Made by a program: the position numbers and the translations under genes
In this document: positions 1 to 14,092 of the stretch, piece after piece
Layout of the letters: each line of letters starts with the position of its first letter
Numbering within the stretch: position 1 is the first letter of the stretch
The notes under the pieces: model-generated
What the model was told of the DNA's origin: nothing
What the model saw: the letters and a program-made list of their open reading frames with translations, nothing else
The model's database searches: none
Origin: Rhipicephalus microplus
Taxonomy: Eukaryota; Arthropoda; Arachnida; Ixodida; Ixodidae
DNA: 64,000 nt
NCBI RefSeq assembly: GCF_043290135.1
Contig: NC_134703.1
Location: 113,926,505 to 113,990,504 of the forward strand
Direction of reading: 5' to 3'

Positions 1-2680
1 CCCCGCGGTTATACCGTTTCGTTCTATCTTCGGGATATGAGTGGTAAAGTCATGTGTTCTGCATTTAACCTTTGTATAACGAAATTGTGGATTCTGAAAG
101 AAAGTACTGATAAGAGCCTACACTAACGCACATAAATTTTCAAACACTAATTTAACCTCGTAGCGACTGCTTCAGTGCTGAACGTATACAAAAAAGACGA
201 AGGCTCCGGATTTATTATTTGTATATTTTATTAAGCTTTCTCATCCCAATCAGTGCACCGATGAGCCAGCGAGATGGTATATTTTTTTCGCGTTTCCTTG
301 CTTTTCAAGTCACTTCCTTTTTTTTCTTCTTCGCTTTTATATCTTCTTTTGTCTTTCTCTCTTCCATCTTCCTTTCCTCTTATCTCCTTCCTGCTCCCTA
401 AGTAGTTCTCTTTTAAAGTTGTCTTTACGTCCACTTTTCTTTGTTCACACTTACATTACAATTATGTCTAATAATATCCCGTATACTTTCCTTGGCATTA
501 TTGTCTGTTAGTTCACAATAATATTGGGTTTAACAAAGAAAACAAGCCCTTGAATTTACACTTTCTTTCGTAAGGAGTAGGCAGGCATTCTGCCCCACTA
601 GGCAACAGTTGCAAGCCTTCTTGTAGTACGTCTTGCATTTGTGTCTTTATATCTGTGTATGTCAGTTAAGTAAATGTAATAATAATTTAGGTTACTGCGT
701 TGGAATAGCTCCTATCACCTTCCGTGCGCTGATAAGTACTATCCAAGGTGTGAATTTTATTACCGGCTCCAGCGGCCGCATTTACATAGGGGTAAATGCA
801 AAGGAGCTTATCGGTACCGGATAAGAACACCATAGAGTGAAAATTAATCCACGGTCTTCAACTCTAGACTCGTAATCATACCGGGGTTCACGTGAAACCA
901 CAGAATATGTAGTTCTTTTTTATCAGAGTTAATGACCTTGCTAGGTGTCCTGCGTTACTGATTCCTTACAGTACTGCGTGACCTCTCCACAGTGATAAAT
1001 TGTTGGCTTCAATGAGACAGACTATAGAAATAAGTTGGGTAAAGGTAGACATGCTATACGGCCAACGGCAACTGATACAACAAGCGAGTAGTTTCGTTCT
1101 AATAATATGCCGTTTAGTTCAATCACGTCCAAATTTATCATCATATGATATTCGATGTAAACCAAACCTCGTCCTTGCGTCTTAGCTGTACGCTGCTGAA
1201 GTATAGGAAACAGAGCATCGTACACGTGCTGCTTTTTTTCAGGCCGACGTACGGTAACGCCGGAATATAAATAAATATGCACCACTTGAGCTTGCGTACA
1301 GGCTCACGTACACACATACGCAGCACCCGAATAGGCACAAACATATGGTAAGGCGGCTGTACGGATGCGATAGTTAGCTCAGACTAGCTTCCTCATAACT
1401 TAAGCTTACTATGCAAATTATTTGCAACACACGGATCTACGACCATAACACAGTGTAACAAAACTGTTCTTAGCCTATACAATGCTGTGCATTTGCTTCG
1501 CTGTCATGTAGCACCTCAACTCATCGCATTAGTTTTTTCCTTTACCTTTATTTAATTCTTTACGCATTAATTGAGCTTCGACCGTACACATCCAAAAGAA
1601 GAGGGTAAAACATTATGTTGTAAAACAACGGCTATTACTCGGACATCGAAGCGATCTTTAAACTAAATGGGGTCCAAGCTTACGTCTTTCTCGCAAGCTG
1701 CCACCATTCGTTCAATTTGTTTGTGCGTGTTTGGGTGGCGTTGAAGTGTGTAGGCCATTGCTGCAGTGCTGTTTTTATTTTCAGTCTTTCTCGTCCGTTA
1801 CATTCCGGCCGTTATGGTCTCTATTTCTCTCTTGTTATTTCTTTTAAACGGATCAACGAACAACACTACAACCATGCCACCGCCTTCTTCTTCACTGCAT
1901 CACCGGTCTCATTTTGCTCGGCCAGGCTTGACCTGGCTTGTATTGACTCTGCTGCGGCCTGATCTCATTATACAGAGGTTGCAAGACGAGCTCTATAGTC
2001 TCCCAAAAGCTGGGAGCGATATATATTTTTTTACTTCGTGCAGCATGCGGAAGGTGACCTCAAAAACACCAACGCCGACAACAAAACAAGCGATCTCTTT
2101 CCCCCCTTTGAGTTTGATTTTAATACTTCCGACTCTGCGAGCTCTTTTGTGACGTTGTTCTTGTAGCTTTTGTCATCATGCACATTATCTTTCTTCGTTC
2201 AGCAACAGACTCAAAATTCTTTCGTTCGCCCGTTTTATCAGACTGGGATCAGCGGCGCTTTGATGTTAAGTTTTGTTATCTTCTACCTCGCCGTTTCCGT
2301 ATGTCGCACATGGCCAAATGTTCTGATTCCGCGAAATGGTCCTTGCTGCCTGCTTGGTTAAACGTGTGCGTTATCTTGATAAAAGAAAACGCAAATATAA
2401 ACCGTCGCTGATATCCGACGCTCGCTGTATCTCTACTTCCGGTTACAGTGGTAGTTTAATCAGCATCGCTGCTGCCTTTTAACATCCGGTTTTCTCGTCA
2501 TCGAACATGTCATTAAAGTAGTGTATTATTTTGCCTCTCTTACACACTATTTACTGTAGGTATATGGAATACTGTTCACAATGTGGTCCAGAAAGTAGAC
2601 TAAATGATCCGTGCTTCTTTATGTAGCAGTTTGAGATAAAGAACAATGGTTCACAATAAACGGTTTGTGTTACTCGTAAT
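1..2680. other. Anonymous intergenic DNA
   Basis: No gene, RNA or recognisable mobile element is seen. Reading frames are short, low in complexity (for example the T/C-rich stretch near 300-400) and show no domain motifs. Confidence 0.6.
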
Positions 2681-2740
2681 TAGAAAAAGTGTTTAACAAT
2701 TAAGAGTACTTGCTACTACTAAGGGAGATCAGAGAGCCAG
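2681..2740 (+). repeat. Conserved 60-70 bp module, copy 1 (degenerate)
   Basis: First of four dispersed copies, all in the same orientation, at 2681, 3301, 44248 and 46968. The consensus runs TAGAAAAAGTGTTTAAC, then a palindromic core GAGTAC-N3-GTACTC, then CTACTATGGGAGAGC. This copy keeps the first block and reads GAGTACTTGCTACTACTAAG, so the right arm has decayed. The origin is unknown. Copies 3 and 4 lie next to LINE ends, so it may be a LINE untranslated-region segment. Confidence 0.5.
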
Positions 2741-3171
2741 CCGTCCTTCTGAACGCGGATTACCTTTTCGAGTAAACACGCAGTCGTGTACGACCCGTCT
2801 TTAGAAAACTCCCAAGCATTTCCCCGAGGGTGAACATGGTTAAGTGCGAATACACGGGGTGATGCTATGAGGGGTATTTATTAATTCGCACTATTATATT
2901 TATTAATCACACTATGGTGCCTTTATGGTGTAACGGTTCCTGGGAATCGCAATTTGATCACACGGGGGAGTTTACGTTAACTCACTGGCGAATGCCAACG
3001 GATTTTAACTTTACTCCGCCTCACGACCCGCTCTCGACGGGAGACTGAGAGAGAAGGCGGGCGCGAGAGAGAGAGGGGTGCGCGCGCAGCTGCAGTGAGC
3101 GAGGAGAGCGGAGGAGCGAGCGAAGGGGGAGGGGGTATAAGGCGCGTTACTGACACCGATATCAGCGTCGC
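2741..3171. other. Non-coding spacer with purine-rich, GC-rich tract
   Basis: No gene is seen. From about 3040 to 3136 the top strand is strongly purine-rich with GAGA and GCGC runs. This is unusual composition for the window but has no recognised function. Confidence 0.5.
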
Positions 3172-3212
3172 GTCCGTGGCTTATTCGGTAGAGCGTCGCG
3201 CTGCGGCCCGCC
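3172..3212 (+). other. tRNA-like D-arm / A-box fragment
   Basis: The sequence GTGGCTTATTCGGTAGAGCG matches the D-arm and internal promoter A-box of a eukaryotic tRNA. It is followed by CTGCGGCCCGCC and then a T-run at about 3219-3228. No B-box (GGTTCRANNCC) follows, so this is a tRNA-derived half, possibly a truncated SINE head, rather than a working tRNA. Confidence 0.35.
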
Positions 3213-3300
3213 AAGTCCTTTTTTTTTAAGATAGAGAGAAGACTGCGGACGCCGCCGACGGCGGTGGATGGTTTGGGGTCGCTTATAAAGTGTATTCACA

Positions 3301-3366
3301 CTTAAAAAAGCGTTTAACGCTTTAGAACACTTAGTACTCTACTATGGGAGAGCACAAAGCTCTCCC
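3301..3366 (+). repeat. Conserved 60-70 bp module, copy 2
   Basis: Contains GTTTAACGC, then GAACACTTAGTACTC (an imperfect form of the palindromic core), then CTACTATGGGAGAGC. It is the same module and orientation as the copies at 2681, 44248 and 46968. It lies about 0.3 kb before the decayed + strand LINE, so it could be part of an older element at this site. Confidence 0.55.
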
Positions 3367-3689
3367 GGATTCTATCACACGTGCAAGAGAGAAAGCGCCA
3401 CCCCAAGGCTCCTACCTTGCTCTCTGAGGCGTCGACGTAAATCTACCTATAAGGTCGAATGCACGAAGTGTTTCATAGAAAGCTTGCATCTGGGCATCAA
3501 ATTTTCGATTTTTTTCCCACAAATTCTGCGAGCTACCGCTCGCTCCTTGCAAAAATAAAGGAATGAGCGTCTAAGGACCTTCCTGGTGGACAACCTCCAC
3601 GTCCGGCACCGGGCAGCAGCAAAAAAAAAAATGAGAGAACACCACCAGTGGCAAAGACAGTGAGGCAAGTGATTTCTACTCGGACGGCT

Positions 3690-4445
3690 TCTAGTCATCA
3701 GACGACGTCTGCACAGTTGTCCTGAGCCGCAATGCAAAAAGAAGACTGCTACGAACATCGTCGACGGCGAGTGTATCCATCGTCCAGACTACCCCGCAGC
3801 GAGGCTTAACAGTAGGCTCTTCATGGCTGTGGACCCTTCGGTCAATTTTCGACTGCTCAACAAGCAAGTCCCATCTCTGCATATTATGAAGGACTCGCCC
3901 CAAATGAGAATAAATACGTGAGGATCAACCCACAGAAAAATGTTCTGGCAGTTGATGTTCTACACCGTTGTGTGCTGCAAAGCCTACACAACATCACGGA
4001 AATTCACAAAGACAAACTTAAATCAGTGATCCCCACTGGCTGTAACGACAGTGTTGGCGTCATCTATAATGTGGACATTTTCATCCCCACTGACGATTCT
4101 CCTATTTTTATAAAGTCAACTACAGAAGGCATGCCCTCATCAGGCGCATTCCAAGGCTCTGTCATTCACGTTGCTTGAAGCTTGTTTTTCAGGGAGGCAG
4201 TCTTCCATTTGACGTCAAAGTTGTCCACGTTCGCCACCAAGTGCGTCCATACATACCGAGCCCCTTCAATGCTACAAATGTTTCAAGATGAGATACGTAA
4301 AAGGTGGCTGTACCAGCAATGTTGTGTGCCCGCGGTGTGCTGAACCTCATTCCGAAGACGCCTGCCACGCAACTGTGTTAAAATGCTCCAACTGCAGTGG
4401 CCCTCATAAAGCGTGGTCTAAGGATTGTCCACGAGTGAGGAACTA
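3690..4445 (+). pseudogene. LINE ORF1 (zinc-knuckle, Gag-like), broken
   Basis: ORF1 proteins of this LINE type bind the element RNA. The coding signal moves between frames: an N-terminal part around 3700-3900, an open stretch at 3918-4178 beginning RINPQKNVLAVDV, and a cysteine-rich C-terminus at about 4279-4445. The last part contains successive CCHC-type knuckles, for example CYKCFKMRYVKGGC and CSNCSGPHKAWSKDC, with PRCAEPHSEDAC between them. In the first knuckle the usual GH is replaced (MRYVKGGC). It ends at a stop right after VRN. At least two frameshifts separate the parts, so no intact protein can be made. Confidence 0.7.
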
Positions 4446-5229
4446 GCACGCGGTACTCCAAGGTATGGTGCGTAACAATTCAACGTGCATAGAAGCTGCT
4501 GCTACTGTCAGGCGACGTCGGCATCACCGCTGAAGATCACGAAACGTGACACCTGTTGATGGAGCACGCCATCTTCCTCAAAAACAACTGGCCACCAATC
4601 GACAAGCTTTCCAAAGATGGATACATCGAAAACAAAGAAGAGTCAACACTAGGGCCTCGTTAATAGTGGCCTTCACTTCAACGAACACAGCCGGATTCAG
4701 AAGTGCATCGAGTCCCACCGACCTCGATGCCATCACGAACTGCTGATGCAAAGACGAATGAGGATCGCCAAGTCATTAACATGTCGTAGACACTTACGAG
4801 CGCAAAGTACATGCACCTAAGTAACATGAAGACCCCGTCGGCGCAGAGCATGCTCAATGTGCTGGGCACTTTGAGTCCTGTGCTTGCGGCTCTAGGGTGA
4901 AACTATGCGTGCGACATGCTATCCTTTCGAGAAGAGGCCAAGAACGAATCTGTCTTTCAGTAGAACGCCAGAGAGCTTATATGCCACGCATGTCCAACTT
5001 CCGGCAATATGTACTAACGAAGCAGTTCTTCATAATTGTGAACATGTTAGCTCCCATGAGACTGTCCTGATATTAGTGCTTTATGTCCTCTATCTACGGA
5101 GAGTGCATCAAAGTTGTTGTCTTCATACGGTGCGACTTGACTTATGTTCACCACCTTGTTCACCATCTTGTGTACCAATGAAGAAAACCAGTACATTTAC
5201 TTAACAGTGAAAAAGAGCAAGATTACGTT

Positions 5230-5945
5230 AACAATGATCAGAGCCTACTTATCTCCATCAAGTCGTCTAGACTGCGAGCATTTGCGCGGGATTTCAAAAT
5301 CAACTCTCCAGCAGTGGGTGATAAGTGGTGACTTCGACGTCCAACACTACTTGTGGGGAAGCTCCAGCGTCAACACTGAAGGTAGACAGTTGGCATCGTT
5401 CGCTTCTGAATGTGAACTTAGCCTCGTGAATGATGGCAGTGCAGCCCTAATTATCTGCGTGGATAATCGTATCGTAGTCACCTGGACCTATACTTACCAC
5501 CGGCACATAGGCTCGCCCGATCACGAGGCGCAGCTCAACGCCATCCAGCGGCTTGACGCGGCCCTGGCTCGGCAAAAGCGAACAAAGCAAAGTAGCTCGC
5601 GCTGGGCCTGCCGTCGTTGAGGTGTAGATAGGCAGGAGGGTCCGGAACCCTGCGCGGTGCTCCCACCCTCCCCACGCAGGATTGCCCATCAAAGTCTATT
5701 TCTCTCTCTCTCTCACCAGAAGAGTGCACTGGTTTTCAGATTTGGAAACAAGTGTTAGTGACCACATCCCAACATACCTGAAAATTGACGGTTTTTCAAG
5801 TCTCAAGTACTCCATAGCCGTCCAGTGCAACGGTAGGCCAAAATACAATTTAATCATGGAAGACTATGGGGCAGGCAGCTCACCCTTCAACCTAGAAGAT
5901 GGAATAAGCAATGTCCTACAGTTTACCACGCGCTCGCTTTCGGTG
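5230..5945 (+). pseudogene. LINE ORF2 endonuclease domain, broken
   Basis: This is an apurinic-type (APE) endonuclease remnant that would nick the target for LINE integration. The clearest part, at 5240-5436, includes SGDFDVQHYLWGSS (the family usually has GDFN or GDLN here) and ends in ASECELSLVNDG. After a foreign insertion the domain resumes at about 5713 with ETSVSDHIPTYLKI, the region of the SDH motif that closes the active site. The reading is frameshifted and interrupted, so it is non-functional. Confidence 0.65.
5450..5712 (+). mobile_element. LINE 3' tail inserted in an older LINE
   Basis: This segment splits the endonuclease of the surrounding LINE. It encodes the C-terminus of a different LINE ORF2 (GSPDHEAQLNAIQRLDAALA, then a stop at 5618-5620), followed by a short GC-rich 3' untranslated region and a (TC)n tail just before 5712. 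A 5'-truncated fragment with a simple-repeat tail is typical of LINE insertion. The exact left edge and any target duplication are not visible. Confidence 0.55.
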
Positions 5946-6383
5946 AGCTGATCACGCACCGATATGGACGTCAAACTTGAGAACTTCGAGGAATTCGTCA
6001 TCGTGCAGAACGAGGTTATAGACAAATTTAGTCCATTGACGACTTTGGATAGGCCTGACGCACACAAAAGAAAACACAGCATCACATGGATAAGCTGGAT
6101 AAGTGACGATGGGTATATTTTTGCGAGTCCTTGAATCCAAGAAAGCCTCTGTCGCTAATCTGGAGTGAACTTCGTTCGTGGTGTTTGTACAAGCATTGGT
6201 CAGCGCTACTCATTTAAACCTGTCACTTCACTGATGCTGCGAAAAGATTGACGTCACAAAATCTTTTTGCGAAAAAATTTTCGTGGCGCTATTTCAACTA
6301 GGACAAGAATGCCCGGCTGTTCTTTATCCTCACGTCATCCCCGAATAGAGTGTCTAGTTCCAAGTAGAAATTAAGTTCTGTGC

Positions 6384-7200
6384 TTGCTTTGTGTAGACAT
6401 TCTTCAGCGCCAGGACCTGACGTCCTCCCCTACCGCCCTCGGTGTCACCCAGAAGATCAAGCTCAGAAGACACTCTTGCAGCTATAAAACGACTCCTGCA
6501 AACTTGCGCGGTTCCACAGGAATGCTAATAAAGTCACCTGATTCCACTCTTCTATGCCAGCAAGTCACCCGGTATGGACATTTCCTCCTACCACTCAATC
6601 GCGCTCGCGAGTTATATGGGAAAAGTCATGGAGAAACTTGTTTTAACGCACCTGGAATGGTACTTGGAGTTCTACAATATATATCCAGATGCCATGTCCG
6701 AGTTCAGACGAGGCCACTCATCTATCAACAATGTAGTTGACTTTGTGACATATATAGAAATAAGAAAGCCTTTAAACGATTATCTGCTGCCAGCGTAACT
6801 GGATTGTCCACTGCTCTGTTTCGTGACGTTAAAGGGGCTTACGACAATGTCACCCACGAAGCCATCTTCAGCGCATTAGAAGCAGTAGGACTCGGTGGCA
6901 AGATCTATATACGGGTTCACAGCCACTTAAAGATAGATCATTTCACGTGCAGATAGAGAGTGGCCCAACACCCGAGCATTATTGTAGCCGACGGGCCCCG
7001 CAAGGCGCTATGCTAAGCCCAACGTTGTTCAGCCTATCACTCATTGGACTAGTTGGCAAGCAGCCAAGCAGCGTACGACTTTTCATTTATGCTGATGACT
7101 TATGTGAATGGACATCAGGTGTGACTCGATTACAACGTCGCGCTCGACTTCATCAGTTACATCGCACTAACTACGTAAACAAGGGCTCGAGATCGCAAGT
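6384..7200 (+). pseudogene. LINE ORF2 reverse transcriptase, broken
   Basis: The reverse transcriptase palm and finger region is spread over several frames. Recognisable pieces are MDISSYHSIALASYMGKVME (usual RPI motif changed to HSI) near 6574, FRRGHSSINNVVDFVTYIE near 6710, a KGAYDNVTHEAIF motif A region near 6835, GAMLSPTLFSL near 7005 and FIYADDLCEW near 7085. The catalytic YADD box itself is intact, but frameshifts and stops separate the parts. Downstream to about 7480 a C-terminal segment fades out. Confidence 0.7.
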
Positions 7201-7480
7201 GTAAAGTGTGCAGTCGTGGCATTTACGGGAAAGCCATTGTCCGTTTACGGCATATAAATTATTGGGCAATTGCTGTCATCCAGCTGGAGTCATAGGCTCT
7301 TGGGAGTTATTATCGACTGAGGCCTCTCGTGGACTTCACACGTAAACTACGTGAAAAAGTGGGACTGACTGCCATTTGTCACTTGTTCAGGTTCCTTGCC
7401 AAAAAAACTTGGGAAGTCTCAGTAGAGTCTATTTTACAGCTGTACAACAGCTGTACAAGGTCTTATTTGTTGGATTTTTT

Positions 7481-10519
<3,039 letters not shown>

Positions 10520-10619
10520 CGCTACGATGAATGGGCGACGTGGCCTGGCGCATACCCCATGTTTATTCTTTTCTCTGACTTCTTCCTTCTCTACCTCTAC
10601 TAACCATCACTTGATACGT

Positions 10620-11129
<510 letters not shown>

Positions 11130-11375
11130 AGGTTCGGGACCTCAGTGATATGATTATGAAGGCGATCGACTGTTGACAAGGCGGTCACGGGATCGAATTT
11201 CAACCGTGGCGGCCACATTTTCATGGAGGCGAGAATGCTCGAGACCCGTGTACTAAGATTTTTAAGGAACCTCTGGTGTAGTCAAAACTTCCGGAGCCAT
11301 TCGTTATACGGAGTCTGTCATAAACAGATCGTGCTTTTGGGACGGCAAACGCTAACAAGTATTATTAATATTCTC
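11130..11375 (+). mobile_element. Old tRNA-derived SINE
   Basis: Same family as the SINEs at 31543/36906, 56268 and 57864, but much diverged. It keeps the B-box region (GGGATCGAATTTCAACCG), then CATTTTCATGGAGGCGAGAA, CCCGTGTACT, a decayed AAAGAACCCCAGGTGG block, CTTCCGGAGCC and GTGCTTTTGGGACG in family order. Edges are approximate and no target duplication is visible. Confidence 0.65.
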
Positions 11376-12399
11376 GTTTGTGATACTGATATACCACTGT
11401 GGGTCATAGTAAGGGTATACTCTTTTTCCCCTCTTCCCTGCGCTTTTTGTACTCTAGGCTTACGCCCAGTGTCGCGTAGTGAACTGGACGTTCGTAAGAT
11501 TTGTGTTTCTATCTTTGAGTTTTGGTTCACTGTGTTGGTACATACTACAGAGGTCAGGGTGCTTGGCTGATGGCTTGAAAGTCTATCTCAGCCACGGTGG
11601 TCGCGCTTCGATGGAGACGTGACACTAGAAGACTGTGTACTCTGCGTTGTCAGGACACTCTAAAGAACACTATAGCCGACTACATCTTCAGAATTCAGGA
11701 GAGGTCCCGGCCAGGCGACCAGCGCATGCCAGCTGATCGCCTCCGCGACTTAAGAAATCATCTCGCTCATCCACGCGGCCATGTCCTGCGAAGGCGGGGT
11801 CACCAGCCGCTCGGCTCGTGACGTCAGCCCGAAGTGCACGCCGATTGGAGCAGGCCTGTATACATCCGCGCTGGAGGAGAAAATGCAGTAGAATTATAAA
11901 GTATAGTATCCGACTGCATGTACATAGATGGTCGAAATTACGAATGCCAGACGCTGTGGCATTCTTGATTGTCACATCGTGGTTCCGGCACGGCACATTA
12001 TCATCACAGTCGAACCCCTCAACAACGAGATCGCGGGGGAAGCGATTTTCGTTCCTTCTCGTAAAAATTTTGTCATCACGAAAATAGAAAAATGCGCACA
12101 TGAACTACTTCGCAGAAGCAAAGTTTATTTTAACAAGTCGCCGATCTCACTCTTCACGTTGTGTTGAAGGAGCTTGACGGCAAGGGGCTCGCAGCCTAGC
12201 AAGCTTTGCATAGCTTCGTCGTCGCCATGGGCATCGAAAAAAAGTGTGAATGATGTCAAAAAAACAAACAAACGAGAATTTGGTGTGAACAAACATGCAT
12301 TTCTAGCGTTTTGTTGCTTGTTTCGTTGTTGTCATGCTCATATTGTTTGGGCGCACTTTTGATGATGGCGGTCGTGGTTGTGGTGAAAAAACGTTCATT
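11376..12399. other. Anonymous intergenic DNA
   Basis: No gene is recognised. Overlapping open frames on both strands near 11690-12100 carry no recognisable domain. Confidence 0.5.
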
Positions 12400-12700
12400 T
12401 CAACTATTTACAAGTGAGAGATTCGGGCAGCGTAGCGAGCGGGCCCTGTACAAACTCTAGTAGGAGACCCTGGCCCGGCGGGACCGCCGCGTCTTCAGTG
12501 GTGGCATGCGCCCTGAACACGAGGGTTGTTTGAGCCTCCAAGGCCCAGCAGCTGAGCAGGGCAGCCTCCCAGTTCTCTCGGAAAAAGGCGAAGAAGGCGT
12601 GATTAGAGGGACATGCACACCTGATTGGATGGGCATGTCCGTGCCATGTGGAAGATATACGCCAGCGGATGATCATGGTGTGCCCTGTAGAAGGCCGGAT
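12400..12700 (-). pseudogene. LINE ORF2 C-terminus, fragment
   Basis: The minus-strand frame ending at 12404 contains ENWEAALLSCWALEAQTTLV followed by a short acidic tail. This matches the pattern of the last about 40 residues of the LINE ORF2 copies at 52380-52506 and 56380-56510 (ARWEAAIRSSSLADQLWAV). An upstream HMARTCPSN stretch in another frame fits the preceding part of such a protein. It is a short 5'-truncated remnant, and the call rests on this pattern alone. Confidence 0.4.
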
Positions 12701-13654
12701 TGAAACGTTTCGTCACTGAACTCTTCGTGCATGATCAGGCCGGTGTCAGCGCTGTTGCAGACCGGGATCTACCCGACGCTTTCTCGCTGACGTGGGTTGC
12801 CGGAACGTCAGGGTTACGTCGGACCCGGTCTCTTGTGGTAGCATGATGTAACTTCAGGTGGAGGAAACGAACGCTGACAAGATGAGGATACGAACAACTA
12901 ATAGGTTTATGGCACCATTCACACTTAATTATTTAAAGCATAGATAGGTTGAGAGTTTCACTAACCACGAGCGTGGTGGTTGAACCGTTACATGGTTCAA
13001 AGCCACGTCCAGCACTTTGCAGCGCCGTTATAAACCCTGTCGGGCTCCTCCTCATTGATTGGAAGACCAATCACACACAAACACAAGATACCGCCCTCCA
13101 GAGCAACAGTAAAATACACACAGTCCGCCGAGTAGTTATTGCACCTCTTGACGCAATGCTCTTGCGGTCCGAGTTTCACTGGGGAGAGGGTAAATGGGGT
13201 TCTCTCCCGGCACAATTTAGGGGTTGGGTTGCTTCTTCTGCCTTTCCCTGGAAGGACAGCCAAATAGTAGATACTTGAATCGTGGAGACACGACCTATGC
13301 GGTCGGTCTGCTTCACCGTCTCGCTAAACAAGCCAGCCATGAGGAATTGCTTGCAGAGACATTGGCTTACGGACCATCTTCTAATCCCTTTGTCGCTCCC
13401 TGCCGCTGTACGCTGGTTCCAAGAGAACTGGGGTTCCGGGCGTGGGAGCGCTGCCCAGCTACGTTTCTCCGGGTCAGCATGGCGCCTACTGACGAGGGTC
13501 ATAACAGCGCACAGAAACTCTCGCATTTCAACAGCGCCTGGTATCGTTCCATCGACATGGTGAAACCCGTCCCATGCTTCAGGTATTGGCTGCAGGTGGC
13601 TACCGAATGTGAACAGCGATGGTCACACCGATGCATATTGGCGGAAACATGTGT
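12701..13654. other. Anonymous intergenic DNA
   Basis: No gene is recognised. Open frames on both strands near 13176-13560 mirror each other and show no domain. Confidence 0.45.
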
Positions 13655-13800
13655 GATGATGACAATGATGATGATGATGAATGATACTTTATTTTTTCCA
13701 GAGAAGACGCAGAGGAGACCCCGCGCCACCCGACTAATCCGACGTATAGGGACTGTTAAGCCGACCATGTGTCCGACTTTTCGTATGAGCGGTGGTACAA
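13655..13800 (-). mobile_element. Probable LINE 3' end with (CAT)n tail
   Basis: Read on the minus strand, a GC-rich segment leads to CTCTGGAAAAAATAAAGT (polyadenylation-like AATAAA) and then a (CAT)n tail at about 13655-13683. A polyadenylation-like signal followed by a short tandem tail is the usual 3' end of LINE or SINE copies here. No coding part is recognisable. Confidence 0.4.
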
Positions 13801-14015
13801 TTATTCAACTTTAGGCACGTAACTATAGCCCATGCATGAGCTGAAAAAATGTCGCGGATTGTTTTTTGAAACTTTCATTATAGCGACAGTGCTTTTGAAA
13901 TTTCGAAAAGAGGCGGATGCACTGAACTCCGGACGTTCATCAGAAACGCCAGATTTCTTCGTTGTTGCACCGAGAATTTTGTTGTTGGGGGCAGTTGTTA
14001 TAGAGGCATTTACTT

Positions 14016-14017
<2 letters not shown>

Positions 14018-14090
<73 letters not shown>
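14018..14090. repeat. (ATT)n microsatellite
   Basis: About 24 perfect ATT units. Confidence 0.97.

Positions 14091-14092
<2 letters not shown>

Larger units (their letters stand above)
3640..7480 (+). mobile_element. Decayed LINE (non-LTR retrotransposon)
   Basis: The order ORF1 (zinc-knuckle protein), endonuclease, reverse transcriptase, then a C-terminal segment is read on the + strand through many frameshifts and stops, giving a nearly full-length but dead non-LTR retrotransposon. The motifs resemble the Jockey/CR1 group, but the clade is an inference. A different LINE tail is inserted in the endonuclease (about 5450-5712). The boundaries are estimates from where coding similarity fades, and no target duplication was found. 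Decay is far heavier than in the LINEs at 37-64 kb, so this is an old copy. Confidence 0.75.

Noticed and set aside
3172..3212. Functional tRNA gene
   Set aside because: Only the D-arm/A-box half is present; no anticodon arm, B-box or acceptor pairing could be found.
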